Position numbers and translations under genes: made by a program. From Adiantum capillus-veneris (taxonomy: Eukaryota; Streptophyta; Polypodiopsida; Polypodiales; Pteridaceae): 64,000 bases of DNA. Below are positions 32,981 to 44,334 of this stretch, piece after piece (position 1 is the stretch's first letter; every line of letters begins with the position of its first letter). Location of the stretch: NCBI GenBank assembly GCA_014529385.2, contig CM043957.1:65578003-65642002 (forward strand), read 5' to 3'. The notes beneath the pieces were generated by a model. The model was not told the origin of the DNA and ran no database searches. It worked only from the letters and a program-made list of their open reading frames with translations.

Positions 32981-34235
32981 CGACTCCCGACCTTGACGGG
33001 GCTGAAAAAACAATCAGTCAAAGGGCGAGATTGACCTACGGCCGAAAAAAGTACTCGCATTTGTGAGCTAATAATAGGCTGTCAAGCTTCCATCTCAATT
33101 TTTCACCTTTAAATTCTCAATTTTGCAAACATAAAAGATATTTAATCCCTTTGTTTCCTTGCATTAACATCTTCGAATTATGTGAAGGATTCTAAATTTT
33201 CCGAGATTGGGAAGACCTGAGGGAGCAGAGTGCTTCGAAAAGAATTTTTCTTTAAATACTTGGAAAACCTACGTTTGAGAAATTTTAGAGGTAAATTGAC
33301 TAAGTTTGAAGGTTTTTACACTAAATTTCTCTAAATTTTGTAGGTTTCCTCACCTTCAATTTAAAAATTTAGAGGTAAATCTTAAAATGTGTAGGTGCGA
33401 CTACACACAACCTAGGTTTTTTTCAAGCTCTGATGTCATTGGAAGCAATTGTGGATTGTCAGATAAAGCTTAACAATTAGTGCCACAATTTGTAGGTGTA
33501 GGTTTCGTGTGATTACACGAAACCTAGGTTTTTTTTCAAGCATTGACACTGGAAGCAATTGTGGATTGTTGAATAAAGCTTAACAATTAGTGCCACATGG
33601 CAATTTTCTTCCTCTTTTCATGTAAAGAGGAAAGTTTTATTAGGCATCATCTTATGTATGTAGGCCATTGTGACATATACTTGACACTTGTACTACTAGG
33701 GACCATGGGAAAGATAAGAGAACCCTGCCCATGCCGCCCTGAGCCAAGATGCCCATAACATATACTCATAGGAGATGATGCCTGCAAAAATCTTCTTATT
33801 GCGAGCTTTTTGCTTGACGATCAGTGAACCATTTGCTCATTAAAGATGGTAGACCATAGGTGTACTACCATTCATGTGCATGATGAGTCGACCACTGATA
33901 AAGAAAGACACTTTTTAAGGTCAAACTAATGAGGCAACCACTATTTATGCCAAAATTGAAGGCATATTTGCAAGTCAAATGCAGAATTTCCTACCTTGTA
34001 ATCAAGGTTGAATGGAATTACAACCAGAAATTTTCATTTTCAACACTACAAACCAGGATAGGTGAGCAATGATGTCGGCTAACGGGGAATATGTCGGCAT
34101 TGATGATAACAATGTCCCCTGTCACTATTCATGAGTCAAGATTTTGGTTGGTGAAGAACCATCTTACGTTACCCATTTTCAAACGGTGAGCAACTTTGAT
34201 GCAAAGTGAAAGTCGAAGTATTCCTTGCCCGGCAA
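32981..34235. other. AT-rich intergenic sequence with a tandem duplication
   Basis: No gene recognised. A 112-bp tandem duplication around 33,405-33,610 (ACCTAGGTTTTTTTCAAGC at 33,410 and 33,522) contains a perfect 12-bp stem with a 4-base loop at 33,499-33,526. Confidence 0.6.
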
Positions 34236-34765
34236 GGTACGTCACAAGAAGATTTTGACATTTTCTCATGTAGGAAAATGGGCTCTTTCTTATTGTTTCC
34301 ATGTATTGTTTAGGAGGCACTGCACACCTTGCCAAGTGGGGTTGGGGGCAAGGGGCCCACAAGAAGTTTTGGACAAATTCTCACAATAATTCCCACATTG
34401 TGACTTACCTCAACATCATGAGCTTCTGCGAGGGAGGCACCGCATACCTAGCTAGGTACGATTGGGGGCAGCGGACCGCCGACCTGGTGGGGGAGGCCAC
34501 CGGGCCGACAGCCCCCTGTCCCAAATCATACCTAGCTAAGTATGCGGTGCCTCTCAAGTAGAAGCTCATGATGTTATTCATTGTATGAAAAACACTGGGG
34601 AAAACTATGTTTTCCTACATGAGAAAATTTTTGAATCTTCTTCTTGGGGTGGCCCCAACCGCACCTAGCTAGGTATGCAATGCCCCCCTCACAGAAGCCC
34701 ATGATGTGAAGGCAAGCTACAACGTGAGAATTGTTGTAGGAATTTGTCCACCTTGCTAGTCATGT
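34236..34765. repeat. Fold-back repeat cluster with direct and inverted units
   Basis: A unit containing GCATACCTAGCTAGGTA occurs at about 34,413-34,470 and, inverted, at about 34,515-34,576; the arms of about 45 bases flank a 60-70-base GC-rich centre. An outer inverted pair links 34,370-34,410 (GGACAAATTCTCACAATAATTC) with about 34,715-34,752. A diverged direct copy starts near 34,250. The perfect 12-bp palindrome ACCTAGCTAGGT recurs. It looks like nested MITE or fold-back insertions. Confidence 0.7.
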
Positions 34766-34979
34766 GGTAAAATTTCAAAGGCATGCAAGCACAAGCCTTT
34801 TCCGCTCAAAGTTTTGACACTTTTTGCAAAGAATTTTCCCGCCACAGCAAAACAGTTTAGACAGTTAATTATTCCCTGTTGGGCAAAGAAGAATGAGCTA
34901 GCTCTTGGCAAGATAAGACATCGCTGATGTGGAAACTCTCCTCAATAATGGAGTGCCTTAATGTTGGTTCATAATAATT

Positions 34980-34989
34980 TTTATTTATT
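34980..34989 (-). terminator. Candidate polyadenylation signals of the invertase gene
   Basis: On the minus strand two overlapping AATAAA hexamers lie about 140-150 bases after the stop codon, a usual distance for a plant 3' end. Confidence 0.55.
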
Positions 34990-35128
34990 CCAGTGGTACA
35001 CTCAAAAATTGCAATGGTACATGCTCAAGTGGCTGTGCTCATGATGTCGGCGTGTGCGGCCCTTTTCTCTTTTGCAAAATTGATGCTTGGAATTTGGATC
35101 AAGAATCAGAAAATCATGTACAATATGG

Positions 35129-36097
35129 TTAGAATGGGCCAATATCAACCGTCTCCATTTCCCATGCAGTCAGTTTCTTGAGCTGAATAGGCACACTCCC
35201 ATTGTTGAACACATACACCTGAGCTTCCTCATTGATGGCCTTGGTTGGGTAAACACGGGAGGTAATACACACCTTGCCTCCTTGCGCAAAAGTCTCAACA
35301 ATTGAATGGTCCACCTGCATTGCAATGAACAAGCAACATGAAAATGTATCAGAGGAAGGGACCACACACCTCCACATGAGCAACGAATATGGTGAGAAGA
35401 AGGAAAATGCAGAAAACGCGTGCATCCTCGCTACTGTAGAGCCTCGCTACCAATTGTCACTATACATGAAATGGAATAAGAAAGACGAGCTCTGGCGCAT
35501 AGAAATGACACAAGTGCAATTAGTCCTGCCTAAAAACTTCGACATCATCCTCCTTAAGGATTAAGCGATGGCGGTTGAAGCCTAGATGCTCACTGATTCA
35601 AGTAAACATGAAGCTTGAACCCTCAACAATTTTATCCAATGTTAACGTAAACATGTACAAATTGCACGTTCTGCCTAAAAACGTGGGTATTATCCTCCTT
35701 TAGGATGAAACAATGGTGGTTGAAGCCCTAGATGCTCGCCAATTCAAATAAACATGAGGCCTGATCTAGCAACCTTATCCAATGTGAATGTGAACATGTA
35801 AATGCATTTTATGCTTAGTTCTTGAAACAACCAAGCCCAAGAGATTTGAGTGACAAAATATTCTCTCTTTGCAGAGTTTAATCTTTTCAGCGATGCATGT
35901 TCAGTGAGAAAAACAGAATAAAAAGTGCCATAGCCCTCACCAAAACACGTAAAGACATTGTAGTTTCATTCCCAAATACAGGAATGAAGCTTCCGTAAGC
36001 CGTTTTGTCAGGATCTGTGGAAAGGGACGATCTGTAAAACAGCAAAGTTACATATGAGAAAGGCAGGCCATAAAATGGAACTCAGGAAGTGCATGTG

Positions 36098-36150
<53 letters not shown>

Positions 36151-38617
36151 CCTGCTCTGATCACTGCACACTAGTGCATTCCAGGAGCCACGACCATCTG
36201 ACACAATGTAAAAGAAAACTGCGGTTTGCTCCGATTGATCCTCTGACGCAAGAACCAGCAGCCCAAATGGCCCCACCAAACCGCTCCGTGAGGATGCCCT
36301 CTCACTGCATAGCTGCTGGGCGCTGCTTGCATTCACCTCCAACTTCTCTGCCTGCTTGAGTTCAGGTAGTGCAAAGTCCACTTCTATATCCAGCTGCCAA
36401 TATAAGCAAGCAAGCAAAGCACATTAAATGCCAACATAAGTAACCATAACAACGACACTGTCAGCAACAAACAGACGAAGAACGGTTTAAAAAATGCACA
36501 TAGATTGTGATTAGCCTTACATAAAACAAGCCTTTGTGTGCATGTGCCGATTCATATGCAGGATATCTCAAGCTATGCATCCTCAAAACTAGTAAAAAGG
36601 TAGATGTGTAACCATATCTATACCTAGTAGAGAGGGAAAAACATAGGATTTCCAAATCCATCATATACAGTACGGACAAACAACGAGGTGCTCCCTCTTC
36701 TCAACATAGTATGCATTAATCAAACAAATGCTACAGTACTCGAATACCTACACTTATCCTTTTTTAATTCTATCTTGCCCAAGTACTATGTTGTAGATGT
36801 TCTCTCTTATACCAAAATGATGTCTTGCCCGGGTCTTCATGTCTTGCAAGCTCATGTGTTGGGGCATATTCCCTAATTATGCACTTTAAACAGGCGCATG
36901 TACTATGTAGAAGTCCCTAATCATGCACTATGTAAAGTAAAGGTGCACTCCTATGAGTAAAGTTCAAAACAAGATCATGCACTATGTAAAGTGCAAAAGT
37001 GAACTACAAATAGACAACCTGTATAATTCTCACCATGACTCTTGTGAGTACCTTTACCACTCCAACCATACAAGCTAAACACATATCAACTCCTCATTGA
37101 AAGTGCCTCTTCATGATCCACGTAAACCCTACCAACCAAACACATCTTTTTGTCGTACCGCATGCATACTTAATTCGTTATCACGTGAAATCACTCGCCC
37201 GCTGAGGTTCCACAGTCTGGGGACAAAGGCGTATTGATGTACAACCGGCGCTTCCAAAGAATTTTAGAAATGCGGATCCTAAAAGCGCAATACATGGCTT
37301 GCATTAAGAATCTACCTGAGCTCCATTAGTCGTTTTGACCTTTACAACCGGCCCAATATCTAGTCGCATGCTCTCTAATGTGTTCTTCTGCTTGTATAAA
37401 GATTTGATTTCGTCAATTGGCCACTGCAAAATCCTTTCGCTGTTCTCCGCATCCAACCACACTATCCTTGGGAATCCCTGCATGGCACACACTGGTCAAT
37501 TAGCAAAAAATAAAACCATCATGTATCGCTACATCATCGCACTTATATTCATCCAATGTCAGTACCTGCATTGATGACCAGTTCTTAGCAATGTCTGCCG
37601 ACTCAATGCTTGATTCGTTCACCCAACCAAGCAGAATGCGGCGGCCCTTATTATCATCAAAAAACGTCTTTGACGCATAGTACTTCCCATAATCATACCT
37701 CAGTCCAAGACCTGCATCTAGTTTGGCATTCGTAGGAATGAAAGAATCGTTGCCGGTCACATACGTGCCCACTGCATAATAGTCATGTTTGGTATCATCC
37801 AAACTAACTTTAAGCACATGCTTCACATGAGGCCCAGTAACAGAAGTATCGATTCCATTGCGTGATGCCGATGCTAGCATCGGGTAGAAGTCCGGGCACT
37901 CCCACATCCCAGTGCGAGCAACACTATGCAAAGGATGCTTGGCTTTCTCCCATTGGACAAAATCAGAGCTCCTGTAGAGAATCGCAAGTCCTCTGTGCTT
38001 TCTCTTTGCCCCTACAATCATTCTCCATTTGTCATCCTTTCCGAGCCAGCCCGTGGTCGGGTCGCGGAATTTGGTGCTGTTGATGCCATCGGGGGCGGTG
38101 AGGATTGGATTTTGTGGAATTTTGGTCCATTGTCGCAGCAATGGGTCACTGTAATTCACAGCTATAGCCATGGCTTGCATTTGCACTTGATTATCACGAG
38201 AGAAGGAGACATTGCTCCAGCCAGTATATAAAAGTACTGGCTTACCATTGAGGAAAGTCGCAGAGCCCGACCAGCATCCATACTGATCATACCACTGGTC
38301 GGGTAGGAGAGCAAGATCTAGGATGTGCCACCGTATCATATCTGTGGAGACCGCATGACCCCATGTTATGTTACCCCATACAGCAGCATAGGGATTCCAT
38401 TGGTAGAAAAGATGGTAGTAACCCTTGTAGAACATAGGCCCTGTACAATAAAGACCAGCAAGCATATAAGACAACAGTCAGTGTGTGTGGAAGGGGGGCG
38501 CGGCGCCCGGCATGTGCGCATATGTGTGTGTGAGCTAAGGTGTGTGCGGCGTGCCTGTTCCCAATACAGCATTCATCAAGTTAAACCTCTCTTGACAATG
38601 GAGATGGCATTACGAGT

Positions 38618-38667
<50 letters not shown>

Positions 38668-38722
38668 CACGTGGGCAATGCAGAATTGAATTAAGGAAAA
38701 GCAAAAGGAGCTTACCATTGGG

Positions 38723-38795
<73 letters not shown>

Positions 38796-39176
38796 GTGGG
38801 CAATGCAGAATTGAATTAAGGAAAAGCAAAAGGAGCTTACCATTGGGATCTGAAGAAAGGAAGAGTCGACGAGCCAGGGAGAACGTGCAAAAGAGACAAC
38901 CAACAAACCGAAGTAAGGAAGAGTTACTACTGCAAGGAGAGAGAAGGAAACAGAGGAAGAAGCCATACCGTTCATCCAGTTGTCGGGCGGTTGGAAGTGG
39001 AAGGAGGCGCGGTAAGGCTGGGGTAGAGCGGCGACGGCGGCGCTAGCGCTCAGCTGGCTGCCAGAGGGCGCCAAAAAGCGAACGTGATGGGACGCGGACC
39101 CCAATTCTGCAACGCCCAACATCAACAACGCAAGCGCCACCATCAACGCCCTGCAGCAGAGGAGCAGCATCGCCAT
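35129..39176 (-). CDS. Cell-wall (apoplastic) invertase, beta-fructofuranosidase, GH32
   Basis: Seven exons on the minus strand: 39,176-38,969; 38,849-38,841; 38,440-37,566; 37,477-37,316; 36,393-36,152; 36,031-35,941; 35,314-35,129. All introns are GT-AG and phases join to 590 residues. The start is the ATG that opens a hydrophobic signal peptide (about residues 1-27). The GH32 motif NWMNDPNG spans exons 1-3 with nucleophile D70; RDP (D199) is the transition-state stabiliser; WECPD carries acid/base E253. Proline in WECPD marks the cell-wall rather than vacuolar class. The five-blade propeller is followed by the C-terminal beta sandwich (AYGSF, VDHSIVETF, CITSRVYPT). It cleaves apoplastic sucrose into glucose and fructose, feeding sink tissue. 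Length and domains are complete; no disabling change was seen. Introns are loaded with microsatellites. Confidence 0.95.
35515..35812. repeat. 145-bp diverged tandem duplication in invertase intron 6
   Basis: CTGCCTAAAAAC occurs at about 35,527 and 35,672, followed in both by ATCCTCCTT, GGTTGAAGCC, AGATGCTC and TTATCCAATGT. It lies wholly in the intron between exons 6 and 7. Confidence 0.8.
36102..36147. repeat. (GT)n(GA)n microsatellite in invertase intron 5
   Basis: It fills much of the 120-bp intron and ends a few bases from the exon 5 donor. Confidence 0.93.
38600..38849. repeat. 125-bp tandem duplication carrying a mini-exon copy
   Basis: The unit is (GT)n(GA)n followed by CGTGGGCAATGCAGAATTG and AAGGAGCTTACCATTGGGAT, at about 38,600-38,724 and 38,725-38,849. 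The right copy holds the working mini-exon. The left copy holds the same 9 bases (38,716-38,724) and the same donor GTAAGC, but on the minus strand it is preceded by (CA)n, with no AG acceptor. Confidence 0.93.
38841..38849 (-). other. 9-nt mini-exon of the invertase gene
   Basis: ATCCCAATG on the minus strand, preceded by CTTCAG and followed by GTAAGC. With the last base of exon 1 and the first two of exon 3 it encodes D-P-N-G of the sucrose-binding motif. Most plant invertase genes have this exon, one of the smallest known. Confidence 0.96.
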
Positions 39177-39293
39177 ATCTCCTTCTCTCTCTCTCTCTCT
39201 CCCTCTGGGTCTTGTCCTCTCTTGTGCACACGTTCGTGTTTCTAAAATCTCGCTCACTGCACACACGGCCAGCAGCAAGAAAACTCCTCTCTG

Positions 39294-39300
39294 CTTTATA
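39294..39300 (-). promoter_or_regulatory. TATA box of the invertase gene
   Basis: TATAAAG on the minus strand, about 120 bases upstream of the ATG; a (GA)n stretch lies in the predicted 5' leader at 39,181-39,202. The coding frame is open further upstream, but this box and the signal peptide fix the start at 39,176. Confidence 0.65.
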
Positions 39301-39309
39301 CTCTCTATC

Positions 39310-39890
39310 CTATGTCTTCTTCCGTGATAGCCGAGACACCTCATATCTTGGTCCCCCCCTTGAAAAGTTGAATAGCGAGTCAGCTCCAAATACCTACGTC
39401 TAACACATGGGAGTATTCTAAGGCTCGTGTCACACAAGTCTGCCCGGACTTGTATGGCATTGAGTCGCAAAAGCCAAAACGTATGCGAGATTACCTTGAC
39501 ACCGCACACTTAGAGCCGGGTCACGCTCGATATTAGTAGGGGCAGTGGGAAAAAGAGATGATCCCTGGTCGCACTCTAGGGAGGAGAGCAGGGCTGCAAA
39601 AATTGTGCCGAAAAGCTACATGAGGAGAACAATCTCATTGGTTGAAACCAGGAGAGAAACGCAGTGGATTTCACTTTTCCTAAATCATAGCATAGCCCTT
39701 TCATTTTCAGCAAGACTAGTGAGGCAATTGCAGCACTACGAGAGAGTAGAAAATCGTCCAAAAAAGGCAGATTCAATCCCCGGCTCCCCCTACTAGCACA
39801 GAGTACGACTCGGCTTTTAACAAAAAACACGCTAATGTCAGGAAGTGGACTTGATCTGGACCATTACTATTTTAATTTGTTATTCAAGCG
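39310..39890. other. Upstream region of invertase, no gene
   Basis: No coding sequence recognised. It probably holds the distal invertase promoter. No specific element beyond the TATA box could be assigned. Confidence 0.4.
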
Positions 39891-39892
39891 TG

Positions 39893-40515
39893 CCTAAGTA
39901 CTCGTGTGGGACAGAGGCCTAATGGGGCTCTTCATCTTGTTGGGTGACTAGTTTTAAATAGAGCATAAGTAAAAGCAAGCTCTCTAATGAACTTGATGAC
40001 ATGATTAGCATCTATTAGAGTCTGCATCAGTGAAGACACTTTCCCAAAGTCTTTAAGAAGCAAATTCAAAGTGTAAGTAGCACATGGAACCCAGGTAATC
40101 TCATGATACTTGATTTCAATTGCATGCTCTGCACCTTTGTAGTTAGATGGATTGTTAGTGGCAATAGCAGTGACATTTTGGGCCCATCAAATTTTCAAAT
40201 TCCACGCTCATACATGTTGCTAGAAGACCACTTGTTTTTCCATTCAAAGATGCATCAATTGTGTCAATAAAAATGGATTCTCTTGGACACATCAACATCA
40301 CATTTATCAAGGATATCTTTTGACAGCTTGTCCAACCATCAAGAGAATTTGTAAATCCATACTATGGCATGTACTCAAGAAATATACACTTCAGAACACT
40401 CTCTAATGAAGTTCACTTTATCTAGATATTTTATATGCATCTTGTTGTAATCAAGTGTCACAAATACTTTCTTTGTTGCTCTCATCAAAGAATCCTTGAA
40501 GATAGGATTACGGAT
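39893..40515 (-). pseudogene. hAT-type transposase remnant (DUF659 region), C-terminal side
   Basis: Minus-strand frames, with shifts and stops, read NPIFKDSLMRATKK, then DGWTSCQ, INVMLMCPRESIFIDTIDAS, KTSGLLATCM, NPSNYKGAEHAIE and WVPCATYTLNLLLKDFGK, the standard order of the DUF659 part of plant hAT transposases. It is interrupted by the gypsy element at 40,515. Joining to 56,389 restores one reading frame across the site (FNAIRNPIF). It is inactive. Confidence 0.85.
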
Positions 40516-40690
40516 TGTTAGCAGCAAGCTAACTCGGATATCATTTTTTGGAGCTCTCATTGTAAAAACACTTATTATTTTGATAAATCGAGAATATTGT
40601 AACTCTTATTTTCCTGATAAGACTTTGTAATTGATGAGCCGGGGCTACAAGCTTCCAGATTGTATCAACCTGTCTTTACCCATCTTTAGT
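40516..40690 (+). repeat. gypsy 5' LTR, truncated
   Basis: Matches the first about 185 bases of the 3' LTR (both begin TGTTAGCAGCAAGCTAA), then the match ends. The rest of the LTR and any primer-binding site are absent, so a deletion joined U3 to the leader. Confidence 0.85.
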
Positions 40691-41476
40691 TAGAGCTCCC
40701 AGATTCCCACAAACCAAATTTGGTAAGATTTGGATCATTGATTGAAAATTGTGACCAAATTTGCAAAGTCAATCTGCGGACACAAAACTGATGACTATTT
40801 GAACAAAAATTGTCCAAACTTGATGAAACTTGGCTAGAGACCTTAAGTCGAGGTGCTTAACAGATCTGTGTCAAGGTTGGGACAAAAAATTGCAAAAAAT
40901 TAGCCGGAATAGATAATCACGATTATTTACATCTGCTACAAAAATTGATAATTTTGCACATTTGAGTATACCACAAGGTCAAGCATATCAAGTAAACCAC
41001 ACAAATCAATTTTGGTGAAATTTGAGACTTAAGCCATATTCTTGGAATCAGAGTCTGCGGACACGAAACAGTTGCTAAACTTGAACAGATATTGTCTAAA
41101 CTTAGTGAAACTTGTCCAAGGACCTTAACAGGTTGTACACTTGGCAAATTAAGCCAAAAAGTGCAAAAATTTGACAAAAGTAAATAATCACGATTATTTA
41201 CTACTATTACATAGAGAAACCAATTTTGACTTTTGAACTTATACAATGTTAGACCAACATAATACAAGGCCACCAGGAAATTTTGGGTTCAATCGGATCC
41301 AAATTGGTACATGTTCACTCAGTTTTCAGGTTGCAAATTAGTCCTTTGATTTTTTTGCAAAAGTGGAATCTAAAAGTCTCAATTGATGACTCCCATAGCT
41401 CGATTTGAAGTAATCCACATAGACCAATCACAATAGTTAGCAAAAACTACACAGTCTTTGTGAAAGAATAGCTAAC
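40690..41476 (+). repeat. gypsy leader with two about 275-bp repeat units
   Basis: Two diverged units each contain TCTGCGGACAC, TTGTC.AAACTT, a GACCTTAA core and the palindromic ATAATC-CGATTAT motif (40,911 and 41,180). No coding capacity. Confidence 0.7.
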
Positions 41477-44082
41477 TTGATCAAAATTGATACGGGAATC
41501 AGGTTGCAGACAAGGAACCGGCAGCTTGACAGAAGTTGCTGGAAGAAATTGACAACAAGTCAATTCGACGGTAAGTACTCTATCCAGGGCTTCACAAGTC
41601 TATATGAACCTCAGATCTGGTCATATACTAAGAAACCAAGGCATATTTGGAGAAACCTCCAGTAGAGTATCCACCGAAGAGAGTGTGAATCAAGGCAATC
41701 CCTTGCACACTATCCTTGAAGAAGTCTCAGACACTTTTTCAGATTCAACATCTGAAATGTCTTCCTAATCGACTCACTCAAAAACCGGAACGACAGTGTG
41801 CTACAAGCATATACTCTCATTTTATAAGACTAATCCCCATGGAGCTCAGGTTTACCTGGATCTTAATGAAGAGTATGCTATCCGTATTGATGACCATGGT
41901 ATTGAGTTCGAAAAGAAAATCAGGGCAAACAAACAAGGAAAATTGTACATGGATAGAAGCGGAACTCAGTATTTACAAGTCGAAAACCCTGACGTGATAG
42001 ACAAATGGGGTTTAGAAGTAAACACTATAATTCCAGATATGGCAGCTAAAGAAGGACCACCAACTTTAGAATCCGAGGGATACGATCAAGTTGATTTGAA
42101 GCCTTTGAAACGGCTTAGTACGGATAATCCTAGGATCAGAGTCTATTGTTGGGAGGATAGAAATGTCAAAGATCTTCTATGGACTTTGCATGCCAAATCA
42201 GGATAATAAACACCCATGAACATCATCTATATCTTCAAGATCAAAGATAAGGGTTCAACAGACCTACCAACCTACCTGTTTAGGGATTGTTATAACAACT
42301 TTGTTATGATGACTCCTGTGGAGGTAGAAAAACCAAATATCAAAGGTATTCCATAAGGGATTGGACATTGGGCCAAGGACCAGAAACTATCCCAAGAGAA
42401 GAACATCGTGAGAGATCTTCTGGGAGTAATGTTAAGAAACCAGAAACCACCTCATCATGAAGAAAACCGGATGACACTAAAGCCAATCGAGGGCTACATG
42501 AGTCACTATTTCCAACAGATTGGTTTGAAGGACTCGGAACAAGACCAACTGCCAGGAGACCGAGAGTTGAACCAAAGAGACGTGTCAGACCAGCTGATTT
42601 TCAGAAATGGGTCAGAAAATACAGTGGATTTGGGGATCCTTATGACCACTTAGCAAACTTTAAGCAAGTACTAAGAGCAGAATACATATTTGATTTTCAT
42701 ACTCAATTCGAGGGGTTTGGAATGACATTAGAAGGAAAAGTGTTAACATGGTTCCAAAACATTCCACCGAGGTCAATCATGGACTTGAATACCTTAGCTC
42801 AGTATTTGGAGCTGCTTGTTCCAAAACAAGGATCAAACATGATACGGTAGCTCAAATCTACAGCTTTAAACAGAAACAAGGTGAGTTTGTGAGGGATTGT
42901 GCAACTCGAATGAAGTAATACATTGCAAGATGCCCAGAGCTAGAGATACCTGCAAAAGAACGACTAGTATCATTGTTTCTAGAGGGACTGCTAAATAAAG
43001 AACTTCATGCTATATTGTGTAGCAAGAAGCATACAACCCTAGAAGAGTGTGTGTCAGATGCTATTGATTTAGGTGACAATTGTGATATTTTCAACGAAGA
43101 AGATGTCCCTAAAGATAACCAAAGTGAGAAAACAGCATCCACTAAACCAGCTCAAGTGGGAACAGCTGCTGTTGCACCGCTTTCAGCTATAGAAGACATG
43201 CTCAAAAGGATGAATAACATGCAAAAAGCACCTATGATAGGACCAGTACAAGGGATACCTCAACAGGGACAACCAATTAGGCCGCAAAAGTGGTGTGCAA
43301 TCGAGGGTAAATGGACCAACCATGAGACCAATGAGTGCTATTACCGACCAAAGTACGATGGGAATGTTCAATACGTGCCTATGAGGCCACAAGGACAACC
43401 CATGTACAGATATCAGCCTAATATGGCCCCAGCTCAAAGACCAAGGTATGGAAATACCTCAACCAGTGTTGGGTCAACAACCTCCATATCCGGGACATAA
43501 TGAAGTGCCTGTAAAGTACATGTATCCGGAGGGAGTCATAGATGAACAAGTACTAGTGCCTGTTACACCCTATGCTGATCCTAGTCCATCTACAATAATG
43601 GTAGAGGAGATTGGTATAATTCACATCCACCACCAATGGAAGAACCTGTGACTTATGCTACACAAGAGCTTGCACCAATGTATTATGTAGCTAATCAAGG
43701 TGTCAGACCTCCTATGGTAAGACCCATGATTAAGCCAAGATCTGGAAACTGTCATAAGTGTGGTGCAGATGATCATTGGAAAAATAAATACCCAGAGCCC
43801 GACAAGAACCTCAAGCCAGTTGAAGCTTATTGCATACAATGTTGCAAAACGGGAAGACACTTCCCGGAAGATTGTCCAAAAAATCCTTTAAACAAGGGTA
43901 AAACAGTAGTGAACGTAGTCCAAGTGATACCTAGTAGCTCATCTGAGAGTGAACCGATTGTTCCAATCAAGGTAATCACCAGAGCCCAGGCTAAGAAAAA
44001 GAAACATAACTCCTCTCATGATTCAGAAAATTACAAAAATTTCCTCTCAAAAGACCAAACGAAGCAGAAACAAAAGGTATGA
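41477..44082 (+). pseudogene. gypsy gag remnant
   Basis: Several frames broken by stops. An N-terminal part (41,796-42,206) is of unknown fold. A Retrotrans_gag-like part reads DPYDHLANFKQVLRAEY, TQFEGFGMTLEGKVLTWFQ and YLELLVPKQGS near 42,637-42,840, then ERLVSLFLEGL. Two zinc-knuckle-like clusters lie in 43,636-44,082: CHKCGADDHWKNKY, whose last Cys is Tyr, and CIQCCKTGRHFPEDC. Gag forms the particle and binds RNA. Confidence 0.85.
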
Positions 44083-44334
44083 GATGAGGAAACAGAAATA
44101 AAGGGCTGAAATTGAGGAGAAAGCAAAGAAGCTATTCCAAGAAAAGGTGAAAGAAACTGGAAGCGAAATCAAGGAAACCACCATGAAATCAAGGAAACCA
44201 TCGTGAAATCTGGAGGATCAATTTGGGTTGACAAAATTTTTGAGCCTATTAATGCAACCTTGGAAGCCTACCAAGCAGGACTTAAAGAATGACAAAACAT
44301 GGAAAACAAATAGAAAAACTATCCTTCTCCAGAC

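Noticed and set aside
35274-35564. 96-codon plus-strand frame in the invertase region
   Set aside because: It overlaps the last exon and intron of the invertase on the other strand and has no recognisable domain.
38716-38724. Second copy of the mini-exon as a working exon
   Set aside because: No AG acceptor precedes it on the minus strand; the bases there are (CA)n.
38712-39509. Longer invertase start using the open frame upstream of 39,176
   Set aside because: The upstream part lies before the TATA box, is Arg/Glu-rich from a GA repeat and would bury the signal peptide.
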